From positions 23,985 to 69,299 of the forward strand of contig DGBP01000081.1 in assembly GCA_002384855.1 (NCBI GenBank): 45,315 bases of DNA, given 5' to 3'. This document shows positions 1 through 7,592 of the stretch, piece after piece. Within the stretch, counting starts at the first letter, position 1, and each line of letters opens with the position of its first letter. This DNA is from Nocardioidaceae bacterium UBA4001 (GTDB taxonomy: Bacteria > Actinomycetota > Actinomycetes > Propionibacteriales > Nocardioidaceae). The notes under the pieces are model-generated. The model was not told where the DNA came from. It did not search any database and saw only the letters and a list, made by a program, of their open reading frames with translations. The position numbers and the translations under genes are program-made.

Positions 1-483
1 GACGACATCTGCAACGGCTGCGGCTACTGCGTGCCGGCCTGCCCGTACGGCGTCATCGACCGTCGCACGGGTGGCGAGGACGCGCACGGCAAGGCGGTGC
101 TCAACGAGGGTGTCGCCCAGAAGTGCACCCTGTGCTACGACCGGCTCAAGGCCGACCAGACGCCCGCGTGCGCCCAGGCCTGCCCCACCGAGTCGATCCA
201 GTTCGGCGACGTCGAGGAGCTGCGCGAGCGGGCGAACCAGCGCGTGTCGGCGCTGCAGCAGGCCGGGATCATGGACGCCCGTCTCTACGGCAACGACCCG
301 CACGACGGCGTGGGTGGCACCGGGGCGTTCTTCCTGCTGCTCGACGAGCCGGAGGTCTACGGCTTCCCGCCCGACCCCGTGGTCACCACCAAGGACCTGC
401 CGCAGATGTTCAACCGCGCGACGGGGGCGGCCCTCGCCATGCTGGCCGGCGCGGCGATCTCGTTCCTGGGGAGGCGCGGATGA
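1..483 (+). CDS. 4Fe-4S ferredoxin subunit of a membrane oxidoreductase (NrfC / formate dehydrogenase beta type), 5' end missing
   Basis: The frame is open from base 1, so the gene begins outside the window. The first residues read CNGCGYCVPACP, a classic 4Fe-4S binding motif. A second cluster motif follows at about residues 42-61 (CTLC, then C-x3-CP). Near the C-terminus a hydrophobic segment (ATGAALAMLAGAAISF) suggests a membrane anchor. Proteins of this family pass electrons between a molybdopterin catalytic subunit, expected upstream, and a membrane quinone-reactive subunit. The stop overlaps the ATG of the NrfD-like gene by 4 bp, so the two are translationally coupled. The formate/oxalate-type carrier downstream makes a formate dehydrogenase the likeliest complex, but the catalytic subunit is not visible. 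Confidence 0.9.
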   Translation, partial: DDICNGCGYCVPACPYGVIDRRTGGEDAHGKAVLNEGVAQKCTLCYDRLKADQTPACAQACPTESIQFGDVEELRERANQRVSALQQAGIMDARLYGNDPHDGVGGTGAFFLLLDEPEVYGFPPDPVVTTKDLPQMFNRATGAALAMLAGAAISFLGRRG

Positions 484-1559
484 GTCCGGCGGTCCACAGG
501 TCCGGCCCGAGCGCCGACCGTCCCGCGACCGAGGCGGTCATCGGGTACGACGGCAGCGGGAACGCCCGGCGGAAGGGCCGCCGTCGCGGGCGCGGAGGCA
601 GCGGCGAGCGGTCGATGGTGCCTGAGGCGACGTTCAGCTCCTACTACGGCCGGCCGATCGTCAAGCCCGCCCCGTGGGAGCACGACATCGCGGCGTACCT
701 CTTCTCCGGGGGGCTGGCCGCGGGCTCGTCGCTGCTCGCCGCGGGGGCCGACCTCAACGACCTGCCGGCGCTGCGCCGCACCGGCCGGCTGGCCGCCCTC
801 GGTGCGCTCGGCTTCAGCATGGCGGCGCTCGTCCACGACCTCGGCAAGCCGTCGCGCTTCTACAACATGCTGCGCACGATGAAGCTCACCTCCCCGATGT
901 CGGTGGGCACCTGGATCCTGTCGATCTACGGTCCGTTCGCGGGAGCCGCCGCTGCGTCCGAGGCGGTCCGCATGGTCACGGACGACACGGCACGCGGGCC
1001 GCTGCGCCTGATCCGGGTGATGGGGCGCCCGAGCGGTCTGATGGCAGGGCTCACCGCTCCGCCGGTCGCGGCGTACACCGCGGTGCTCCTCGCCGACACC
1101 GCGACGCCGTCATGGCACGCGGCGTACAAGGAGCTGCCGTTCGTGTTCGTCAGCTCCGCCCTCGCGGCCTCCGGCGGCATGGGCATGGTCGCCGCTCCCG
1201 TGGACCAGGCGGGCCCTGCCCGGCGGATGGCCGCCGGCGGAGCGGTCGTCGAGCTCCTCGCCGAGAGGCAGATGGAGCGCTCGATGGGGGTCACCGCGGA
1301 GCCGCTGCACGCGGGCCGTGCGGGCACGCTGATGAAGGCGGCCAAGGTGCTCACCGCCGCGGGCGCTGCCGGGGCGCTGCTCGGCGGCCGCAGCCGCGCG
1401 TTGTCGGTTCTGTCCGGTGCCGCGTTGATGGCCGGCTCGGCGTGCACCCGGTTCGGGGTGTTCGAGGCCGGCCTGGAGTCGGCGAAGGACCCGAAGTACA
1501 CCGTCGTACCCCAGCGGGAGCGTCTCGAGCGAGGCGAACCGGTTCGCTACCACCACTAG
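480..1559 (+). CDS. NrfD/PsrC-family membrane subunit
   Basis: This 359-residue protein starts at an ATG overlapping the preceding stop. After about 55 basic, low-complexity residues it becomes a multi-helix membrane protein with features of the NrfD family (PWEHDIAAYLFSGGLAAGSSLLAAGA near residue 60 and ALVHDLGKPSRFYNMLR near residue 120). NrfD proteins form the quinone-binding membrane part of polysulfide, nitrite or formate oxidoreductases. It pairs with the ferredoxin subunit before it. The basic N-terminal extension is longer than usual for the family, and a later start at about residue 46 (MVPEATFSSYYGRP) is possible. The substrate of the complex cannot be read from this subunit. Confidence 0.9.
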   Translation: MSPAVHRSGPSADRPATEAVIGYDGSGNARRKGRRRGRGGSGERSMVPEATFSSYYGRPIVKPAPWEHDIAAYLFSGGLAAGSSLLAAGADLNDLPALRRTGRLAALGALGFSMAALVHDLGKPSRFYNMLRTMKLTSPMSVGTWILSIYGPFAGAAAASEAVRMVTDDTARGPLRLIRVMGRPSGLMAGLTAPPVAAYTAVLLADTATPSWHAAYKELPFVFVSSALAASGGMGMVAAPVDQAGPARRMAAGGAVVELLAERQMERSMGVTAEPLHAGRAGTLMKAAKVLTAAGAAGALLGGRSRALSVLSGAALMAGSACTRFGVFEAGLESAKDPKYTVVPQRERLERGEPVRYHH

Positions 1560-1609
1560 CAGGCTGACCGCGCCACCCTGCGGGGCGGGCGCTACGGAGG
1601 AGACAGACC

Positions 1610-2905
1610 ATGGCGAGCACAGCGCGAACCCAAGGTGAGGCCGACACCGGGACACCGTCCGGCAACCGGTGGCTGCTGGTCGCGGCAGGACTCCTGCTGC
1701 AGTTCTCGATCGGGGCCGTCTACGCGTGGAGCGTCTTCTCCAGCGCGCTCCAGGACAAGGAGGCCGCCCCGGACTGGGCGTTGAGCAAGGTGGAGGCCTC
1801 GCTGCCGTTCACGGTGACGATCGCGATGATCTTCATCGGCACCTACATCGGCGGCCGGATCCAGGACAAGAAGGGCCCACGGATCGTCGCGCTCTCCGGT
1901 GGCGTGATCTACGCCATCGGGATCATCCTGGCCGGCTTCGCGCGTGGCGCTGACCAGCTGTGGCTGCTGATCGCCGGCTACGGCGTGATCAGCGGGTTCG
2001 GCCTCGGAGTTGCCTACATCGTTCCGATCGCGATGCTGCAGAAATGGTTCCCCGACAAGAAGGGGCTGATCACGGGTCTCGCGGTGGGTGGCTTCGGCTT
2101 CGGCGCCGTGCTGACCTCGCCGGTCGCCAAGTGGCTGATCGACCAGGATCCCACCCAGCCGACCAAGGCGTTCCTCTGGCTCGGCATCGCCTACCTCGTG
2201 ATGTCGCTCATCGGGGCGTCCTTCTTCAAGAACCCGCCCCAGGGCTACGCGGTGCCCGGCTACGAGGCCGCAGGTGCAGCGGGTGGTGAGGCTGCTCACG
2301 AGTACACCCAGGGCGAAGCGCTGCGCACCCCCCAGTGGTACTTCCTCACCGCAATCCTGACCCTCAACGTGAGCGCCGGCATCGCGCTGATCTCGGTGGC
2401 GGCCGGCAGCGCCGAGGGGATCGGCGGCTACAGCGCCGCCGGGGCAGCAGCAGTCGTGGGCGTGCTCGCGATCTTCAACGGAGCCGGGCGCATCGTGTGG
2501 GCGGCCGCGTCGGACTACGTCGGCCGGATGCGGGCGTTCGCAGCGATGCTGGGTCTCCAGGGGGTGTGCCTGCTGATCATGCCCTACGCGCAGAACGCCG
2601 CTCTCTGGTTCGTCCTCGCAGCGGTCATCTACCTCTGCTACGGCGGTGGCTTCGGCACGATGCCGGCGACTGCCGGCGACTTCTTCGGGGTCAAGAACGC
2701 CGGTGCCATCTACGGCCTGATGCTCATCGGCTGGAGCCTCGGCGGCGTGATCGGACCGATCGTGATCTCCACCCTGCTCGGCGAGGGGGACGACCCCGAC
2801 TACCAGCTGGCGTACACGACGATGGGCATCATCGCGCTCATCTCGGTCGCGCTGACCTTCATCACCAAGAAGCCCGCGGCTCGCCGTCGGGCAGCCGCCG
2901 CCTGA
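1610..2905 (+). CDS. OFA-family MFS transporter (oxalate/formate antiporter type)
   Basis: A 431-residue, 12-helix major facilitator. The N-terminal GAVYAWSVFS and the loop GGRIQDKKGPR are typical of the oxalate:formate antiporter (OFA) family, as is the second-half segment YGGGFGTMPATAGDFFG. A good ribosome site (GGAGGA at about 1596-1601) sits before the ATG. The gene follows the iron-sulfur/NrfD pair after 50 bp and is probably transcribed with it. Carriers of this family next to formate dehydrogenase subunits are usually taken to import or exchange formate or a related carboxylate. The exact substrate is inferred, not shown. Confidence 0.9.
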   Translation: MASTARTQGEADTGTPSGNRWLLVAAGLLLQFSIGAVYAWSVFSSALQDKEAAPDWALSKVEASLPFTVTIAMIFIGTYIGGRIQDKKGPRIVALSGGVIYAIGIILAGFARGADQLWLLIAGYGVISGFGLGVAYIVPIAMLQKWFPDKKGLITGLAVGGFGFGAVLTSPVAKWLIDQDPTQPTKAFLWLGIAYLVMSLIGASFFKNPPQGYAVPGYEAAGAAGGEAAHEYTQGEALRTPQWYFLTAILTLNVSAGIALISVAAGSAEGIGGYSAAGAAAVVGVLAIFNGAGRIVWAAASDYVGRMRAFAAMLGLQGVCLLIMPYAQNAALWFVLAAVIYLCYGGGFGTMPATAGDFFGVKNAGAIYGLMLIGWSLGGVIGPIVISTLLGEGDDPDYQLAYTTMGIIALISVALTFITKKPAARRRAAAA

Positions 2906-2964
2906 CCCCGGTCCGTGCACGCCGGCCTGGCCCCCGGAGACCGGCACAGAGGACCAACCGCGGC

Positions 2965-3015
2965 GCACCGTGGGACGAAAGACCCGTTTCCCACGGTGCC
3001 CGGTCGGGCTAGCGT
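2965..3015 (+). promoter_or_regulatory. Hairpin, DosR/DevR-like box and -10 element before the radical SAM gene
   Basis: An 11-bp perfect inverted repeat (GCACCGTGGGA at 2965-2975 with TCCCACGGTGC at 2989-2999) lies between the MFS and radical SAM genes. Inside it, 2972-2985 reads GGGACGAAAGACCC, a GGGAC-N4-GACCC arrangement resembling DosR/DevR boxes. TAGCGT at 3010-3015 fits an actinobacterial -10 element. The repeat has no T-tract, so it could be a terminator for the MFS gene or an operator. The regulator assignment is a guess from the motif. Confidence 0.4.
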
Positions 3016-3065
3016 CGCGACGGCCGGCTGTCGCCGGTCCTGTCGTGGAACGAGAGCGGTCCCCC

Positions 3066-4184
3066 ATGCTGGTCCAACCCAGGTACGAGCGCGCGACGCG
3101 CGACAGCTGGATGGCGCAGGTCGACTTCGACCTCGCGCCGTTCACGATCGCCTGGGAGGTGACCCGCGCGTGCGTCTTCTCCTGCGTGCACTGCCGGGCC
3201 GACGCCCAGCGCCGCCGCCACCCCGAGGAGCTGAGCACCGAGGAGGGGTTCGCGCTGATCGACCGGCTGCGCGAGTTCGGCTCCCCGATCCTGGTCTTCA
3301 CCGGCGGGGACCCGATGATGCGGCGCGACCTGTTCGACCTGATCGCCTACGCCGACGAAGCGGGTCTGCGCCCCTCGCTGACCCCGACAGCCACCACGTC
3401 GCCGACCAAGCAGCGGCTGCGCCTCGCGGCGCTGGCGGGCGTGCGCCGGGTGGCCCTGAGCCTGGACGGGCCGAGCCCCGAGGTCCACGACGCCTTCCGG
3501 CGGGTGGAGGGGTCGTGGGAGCGGACGATGACGATCCTGCGCAACGCGCAGGAGGTCGGCCTGAGCACCCAGGTCAACACCACGGTGACCACCCACAACG
3601 TCCACCTGCTGCCGGGGATGGTCGACTTCGTGCGCTCGGTCGGAGCGGTGCAGTGGAGCGTGTTCTTCCTGGTGCCGATGGGGCGTGCGCAGCAGCTGTC
3701 GATGATCTCGGCCGAAGAGCACGAGCGCGTCCTCACCTGGTTGTACGAGCTGTCGCGCGAGGTCGACTTCGACATCAAGGCGACCGCGGCCCCGATGTAC
3801 CGCCGGGTCGCTGCCCAGCACTCCGACGGCGCGGACCCGGTCGCCGGTGCGGGCTTCTCCTTCCACGACGGGCTCGACCGTCCCGTGCAGGGCGTCAACG
3901 ACGGCCGGGGGTTCCTGTTCGTCTCCCACCTCGGCGACATCACCCCGTCCGGATTCCTGCCGATCACGGTCGGCAACGTCCGCCACGACGACGTGGTCGA
4001 CGTGTACCGCAACCACGACCTCTTCCGGGCCCTGCGCGACCCCACCCGGCTGTCCGGCAAGTGCGGGGTGTGCGAGTTCCGCGACGTCTGTGGAGGTCAG
4101 CGCGGCCGTGCGTACGCCGTCACCGGCGACCCGCTCGCGTCGGACCCCGCCTGCGCCTACGTCCCCGCCGGCTGGACCGGCTGA
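3066..4184 (+). CDS. Radical SAM/SPASM protein (probably the TIGR04053-like group)
   Basis: The ATG at 3066 gives 372 residues; an upstream in-frame start at 2970 would add residues that do not look like the family. The radical SAM cluster motif is CVFSCVHC (C-x3-C-x2-C) at about residues 38-45, followed by FTGGDPMMR. A C-terminal SPASM-type cysteine set (CGVCEFRDVCGG ... ACAY) would bind auxiliary Fe-S clusters. Relatives include haem-pathway enzymes (NirJ/AhbC/AhbD) and peptide modifiers (MftC). The closest group I recall is a stand-alone family of unknown reaction. No precursor peptide is evident nearby. Its position beside respiratory genes makes a role in haem or redox cofactor biology conceivable, not demonstrated. 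Confidence 0.85.
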   Translation: MLVQPRYERATRDSWMAQVDFDLAPFTIAWEVTRACVFSCVHCRADAQRRRHPEELSTEEGFALIDRLREFGSPILVFTGGDPMMRRDLFDLIAYADEAGLRPSLTPTATTSPTKQRLRLAALAGVRRVALSLDGPSPEVHDAFRRVEGSWERTMTILRNAQEVGLSTQVNTTVTTHNVHLLPGMVDFVRSVGAVQWSVFFLVPMGRAQQLSMISAEEHERVLTWLYELSREVDFDIKATAAPMYRRVAAQHSDGADPVAGAGFSFHDGLDRPVQGVNDGRGFLFVSHLGDITPSGFLPITVGNVRHDDVVDVYRNHDLFRALRDPTRLSGKCGVCEFRDVCGGQRGRAYAVTGDPLASDPACAYVPAGWTG

Positions 4185-4209
4185 GGCATCGGCCCCGCAC
4201 CGCGCTGCC

Positions 4210-6015
4210 CTACAGGGGGAGGATGACGGTGAACGTCGTGCCGCGACCGAGCTCGGAGTCCACCGAGACGGTCCCGCGGTGCCGCTCGACGATCCGCTGG
4301 ACGATGGTCAGGCCCAGCCCGGTGCCGGGAACCGCGAGGGCCTCCGGGTTGGTCGAGCGGAAGAACTCCGTGAACAGCAGCCCCTGGTCCTCGGCAGAGA
4401 TGCCGATCCCCTCGTCGCGGAAGCGCAGGACCAGCATCTCCCCGTCGACCTCCACCTCGAGACGTGCACGGGTGCCCGGCGGGCTGAACTTCACGGCGTT
4501 GCCCAGCAGGTTGACCACCATCCGCTCCAGCTCCGCCTCGTCGCCGAGCACCTCGACCCGGGCGTCGGTGCCGACGAGCTCGAGCTGCACCTCCTGGCGC
4601 GCGGCATGGCCGGCGAGCAGGTCGGCGACCTCGCGGGCGACCGCGGCGACGTCGACCGGCTCGCGCACCACCGGCCGCCTGGGGTCGCCGACCTTCGAGA
4701 GGAGGAGCAGGTCCTCCACCAGGTCGTTGAGCCGGCCGGCGCCGCGCTCGATGGCGCCCAACGACATCGCGGGGACCTCCGCCTCCGCACCGTCCTCGAG
4801 CAGCTCGAGGTGGCCGATGATCGAGGTGAGCGGGCTCTTCAGCTCGTGCGCGAGCGTGGAGACCATCTCGGTCTTGTAGCGGTCGAGCTGCTGGAGCTCA
4901 CCGACGAGCTCGTGCTCGCGCTCGAAGAGCCGCGCGTGCAGGAAGGCCTGGCCGAGGTCCCGGCCGATCTCGAGCGCGGCGGCGCGCTCCTCCGCCGACC
5001 AGGGTGCCGACGGGTCGCCGCGGCCCAGGACGAGGTAACCGAGACACTCCGGGCCAGCGCCGAGCGGCACGAGCATCAGCGTGCTGCAGCCGGCGGTGGA
5101 CGCGAACTCCGCCGCGAGGGCGGCCTCCTCCTCCGACATGTGCAGCCCGGGGCCGGCGGCGTCCGGGGGCGCCACCACCGCCTGTCGGGCTGCCCAGGCG
5201 CGCTCGGCCACCCGACCCGCGAGGGCCACCGCCTCCGGGGAGGGCGGGACGGGGGAGTCGGGATGCACGACGGCGTGCACGCGGCCTTCGGGCTCGCCCT
5301 TCACCTCGAAGGTGCGCAGCCACACGGCGTCACAGCCCAGCCCCCGGGCCAGCGGCCCGACCGCGGCCTCGCCGACCCGATCGAGCTCCAGGGCGTTGCC
5401 CGCGGCGTGCGCGACGTCCCGGACCGTCGCCGCGAGGCGCACCTCCTCGCGCAGGCGCTCCCGTTGCAGGGCGTTGCTGATCGCGATGCCGGCCTGGGCG
5501 ACGTACATCTCCAGCGCCTCGCGGGCGAACCTTCCGGGACGCCGTCCGTCGCGGGGCAGGTCCACCGAGAGCAGCCCGACCATCTCGCCGGTGGGGGCGT
5601 ACAACGGGGCCAGCAGTGCGTCCTCGGGGTGCCAGGCGTCGGGGACGTCGAGGGGGCGGACATCGGGGATCCAGCCGCGGGCTACCTCGCCGTTGAGGCG
5701 CTCGTGGGGGACGAACCTGAGCAGGCCCCAGTCGTCGGCGATCGCGAACTCCGCGGCGATCTCGTCGACGGGGGTGCGCGTCCCGATGAGCTGGTCGCGC
5801 GCCGCGTCGTCCCCGGCCACGGCGACCACCTCGAGGTGCTGGTCGGGGTGCAGGTAGCTGACCGCCGCCACGGCGAAACCGGTCACGTCGGCGACGCCCT
5901 CGACCAGGGTCTGCAGCACCGACGCGAGGTCGTCACCTGCGTTCACCCGGCACATCAGCGCGTGCAGCCGCCGCAGCGCGGTCACCTCGCGCGTGTCGCT
6001 GTCCGTCGCGTCCAT
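4210..6015 (-). CDS. Sensor histidine kinase with two GAF domains
   Basis: From the ATG at 6015 the protein has 601 residues. This start has a strong ribosome site (GGGGGA five bases upstream); the earlier GTG at 6069 and ATG at 6060 have none. Two GAF sensory domains occupy roughly residues 15-175 and 185-350. They are followed by a HisKA domain with phospho-acceptor His in STLAHELKSPLTSI and a HATPase_c domain (N box NLLGNAVKFSPPG, G boxes DEGIGIS and GTGLGLTIV). No transmembrane segment is apparent, so it is a cytoplasmic sensor. No response regulator is adjacent, making it an orphan kinase. It is convergent with the radical SAM gene, the two stops 25 bp apart. Confidence 0.92.
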   Translation of the reverse strand: MDATDSDTREVTALRRLHALMCRVNAGDDLASVLQTLVEGVADVTGFAVAAVSYLHPDQHLEVVAVAGDDAARDQLIGTRTPVDEIAAEFAIADDWGLLRFVPHERLNGEVARGWIPDVRPLDVPDAWHPEDALLAPLYAPTGEMVGLLSVDLPRDGRRPGRFAREALEMYVAQAGIAISNALQRERLREEVRLAATVRDVAHAAGNALELDRVGEAAVGPLARGLGCDAVWLRTFEVKGEPEGRVHAVVHPDSPVPPSPEAVALAGRVAERAWAARQAVVAPPDAAGPGLHMSEEEAALAAEFASTAGCSTLMLVPLGAGPECLGYLVLGRGDPSAPWSAEERAAALEIGRDLGQAFLHARLFEREHELVGELQQLDRYKTEMVSTLAHELKSPLTSIIGHLELLEDGAEAEVPAMSLGAIERGAGRLNDLVEDLLLLSKVGDPRRPVVREPVDVAAVAREVADLLAGHAARQEVQLELVGTDARVEVLGDEAELERMVVNLLGNAVKFSPPGTRARLEVEVDGEMLVLRFRDEGIGISAEDQGLLFTEFFRSTNPEALAVPGTGLGLTIVQRIVERHRGTVSVDSELGRGTTFTVILPL

Positions 6016-6174
6016 CTTTCCCCCGGTCGCCTCGGGCGCACCGCCGCGCGCCTCTCCCATTATCGACACGCCCGAGGCCGATCCGGGGCGAAGCGCTGCA
6101 ACCGGGGCGAACCGGCGTCACCAGGGGGCCGGTCCGACCATCCCGTGAGCCGGATCGCAGGAGCCTCACTCGGC

Positions 6175-6190
6175 TACCGTGCGGTAAGTT
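6175..6190 (+). promoter_or_regulatory. Leaderless promoter with overlapping palindromic operator (acyl-CoA dehydrogenase)
   Basis: TAAGTT (6185-6190) lies 7 bases before the GTG at 6198. That spacing puts the transcription start at or next to the start codon, and no Shine-Dalgarno sequence is recognisable. TACCG-TG-CGGTA (6175-6186) is a perfect palindrome overlapping the -10, as expected for a repressor operator. TACCG/CGGTA palindromes of this sort are typical of TetR regulators of fatty-acid genes. No such regulator is adjacent. Confidence 0.5.
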
Positions 6191-6197
6191 CGAGGGC

Positions 6198-7364
6198 GTG
6201 AAGCGATCGATCTACGACTCCGACCACGAAGCGTTCCGGGCCTCGGTCCGCGAGTTCCTCGACCGGCAGGTCAGGCCGCACCTCGAGCAGCACATCGAGG
6301 ACAAGGCGATGCCCCGCGAGATGTGGCTCGAGGCAGGCAAGATGGGCTTCCTCGGCCTCGAGATCCCCGAGCAGTACGGCGGCTCGGAGGCCGGCGACTA
6401 CCGCTACAACGCGGTGCTCACCGAGGAGCTCGCCAAGGTGAACATGGCGCTCGCCTCGAGCGTCGGCATCCACGCCGACATCGTGCCGCCGTACCTCGTG
6501 CACCTCACCACCGAGGAGCAGAAGCAGCGCTGGCTGCCCGGCGTCGCGAGCGGGGAGATCCTCACCGGCATCGGGATGACCGAGCCCTCCGGAGGCTCCG
6601 ACCTCGCCGCCCTGCGGACCACCGCGGTCAGGGACCCTTCGACAGGCTCAGGAGAAGCGACGGACTGGGTCCTCAACGGGTCCAAGACCTTCATCACCAA
6701 CGGCTACTCCGCCGACCTCGTGGTGGTCGCGGCGCGCACCAGCCCGGAGAAGAAGGCCCGGGGCATCACGCTGTTCGGCGTCGAGGCAGGGATGGAGGGC
6801 TTCTCCCGGGGGCGCAAGCTCGACAAGGTGGGCCAGCCCGAGGCGGACACCTCCGAGCTGTTCTTCGAGGACGTCCGGGTGCCGTCGGCCAACGTGATCG
6901 GCGAGATCGACGGCGGTTTCATCCACATGATGCAGTGGCTGCCCCAGGAGCGTCTCGGGTCCGCGGTGACCAACATCGCCCACGCGGCACAGATCCTCGA
7001 CGAGACCGTCGCATACGCCAAGGAGCGCAAGGCCTTCGGGCAGTCGATCGGCAGCTTCCAGCACAACAAGTTCCTGCTGGCCGAGCTGGTCACGAAGATC
7101 GAGGTCGCCCAGGCCTACATCGACCAGGCCGTCGTGGCCCACTCCGCCGGTGAGCTCACCGCGATCGACGCCGCCAAGGCCAAGTGGTGGTCGGCCGAGG
7201 TGCAGAACGACGTGCTCGACCACTGCGTCCAGGTCTTCGGCGGCTACGGCTACATGAACGAGTACCGCGTCGCCAGGGCCTGGCGGGACGCCCGGGTGAC
7301 CAAGATCTGGGCAGGCTCGAACGAGATCATGAAAGAGCTCATCGGGCGCGACCTCGGGTTCTGA
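6198..7364 (+). CDS. Acyl-CoA dehydrogenase
   Basis: A 388-residue flavoprotein that oxidises acyl-CoA to the enoyl-CoA, passing electrons to ETF. Family marks seen in order are TGIGMTEPSGGSDLAAL (FAD/substrate region, about residue 120), WVLNGSKTFITNG (about 157), RKAFGQSIGSFQ (about 275), VQVFGGYGYMNEY (about 345) and TKIWAGSNEIMKELIGR at the C-terminus. It starts with GTG and appears leaderless. Between TTAVRD and DWVLNGSK the sequence PSTGSGEAT is encoded by a dispersed-repeat-like segment (separate entry), lengthening a surface loop without breaking the frame. It stands alone on this strand, and its substrate chain length cannot be told. Confidence 0.94.
   Translation: MKRSIYDSDHEAFRASVREFLDRQVRPHLEQHIEDKAMPREMWLEAGKMGFLGLEIPEQYGGSEAGDYRYNAVLTEELAKVNMALASSVGIHADIVPPYLVHLTTEEQKQRWLPGVASGEILTGIGMTEPSGGSDLAALRTTAVRDPSTGSGEATDWVLNGSKTFITNGYSADLVVVAARTSPEKKARGITLFGVEAGMEGFSRGRKLDKVGQPEADTSELFFEDVRVPSANVIGEIDGGFIHMMQWLPQERLGSAVTNIAHAAQILDETVAYAKERKAFGQSIGSFQHNKFLLAELVTKIEVAQAYIDQAVVAHSAGELTAIDAAKAKWWSAEVQNDVLDHCVQVFGGYGYMNEYRVARAWRDARVTKIWAGSNEIMKELIGRDLGF
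6636..6652 (+). repeat. CCTTCGACAGGCTCAGG-type dispersed repeat core inside the acyl-CoA dehydrogenase gene
   Basis: The 17-base string CCTTCGACAGGCTCAGG matches a short repeat core that I recognise as widespread in many bacterial genomes. Here it lies in frame in the coding sequence and supplies most of an extra loop (PSTGSG) at a point where related dehydrogenases usually have only a residue or two. I see no second copy in the window. Confidence 0.55.
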
Positions 7365-7402
7365 CGCCGCCCCGGCTCTTTGTGCCCCTGACCTGGGGCT
7401 AT

Positions 7403-7445
7403 GCGCGCGTCTGCGCAGGCTGTCCATGCCTGCGTAGGCGCGCGT
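7403..7445. terminator. Long hairpin after the acyl-CoA dehydrogenase gene
   Basis: Arms 7403-7420 and 7428-7445 pair along all 18 positions, with 15 Watson-Crick and 3 G-U pairs, around a 7-base loop (TGTCCAT). It lies 39 bp past the stop of the acyl-CoA dehydrogenase gene. No T-run follows, so it is either a non-canonical terminator or a structured RNA element ahead of the ccm/cco operon. The G-U pairs mean the plus-strand RNA folds better than its complement. Confidence 0.55.
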
Positions 7446-7592
7446 CTAGCACATTTGGACGGTACGACCTGGCCCGAACGGGCCATCTCGCGTGGCATTT
7501 TTGGACTCGGACCCTTACTGTAGTCCGCCATATGCGTTTTTGCGCATGTTGTCGGATTCGAAGCGTGACAGGACTTGGGAGGGTCTCGGGCT
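7446..7592 (+). promoter_or_regulatory. Upstream region of the ccm/cco operon
   Basis: This stretch is less GC-rich than its surroundings and contains several symmetrical elements. TGGCCC-GAAC-GGGCCA (7470-7485) is a perfect palindrome. TTTGGACTCGGACCCTTA (about 7499-7516) resembles a DosR/DevR box with one base missing. Another inverted repeat centres on ATGCG...CGCAT near 7530-7546. GGGAGGG (7577-7583) is the ribosome site of ccmF. I could not place -35 and -10 hexamers with confidence. The promoter of the whole 16-gene operon should lie here. Confidence 0.4.

Noticed and set aside
1592..3301. Long minus-strand open frame (569 codons) opposite the MFS gene
   Set aside because: It has low-complexity Arg/Gly/Asp/His-rich composition typical of antisense frames in GC-rich DNA; the plus strand encodes a clear transporter.
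6016..6069. Earlier starts (GTG 6069, ATG 6060) for the histidine kinase
   Set aside because: No ribosome site, whereas the ATG at 6015 has a strong one.
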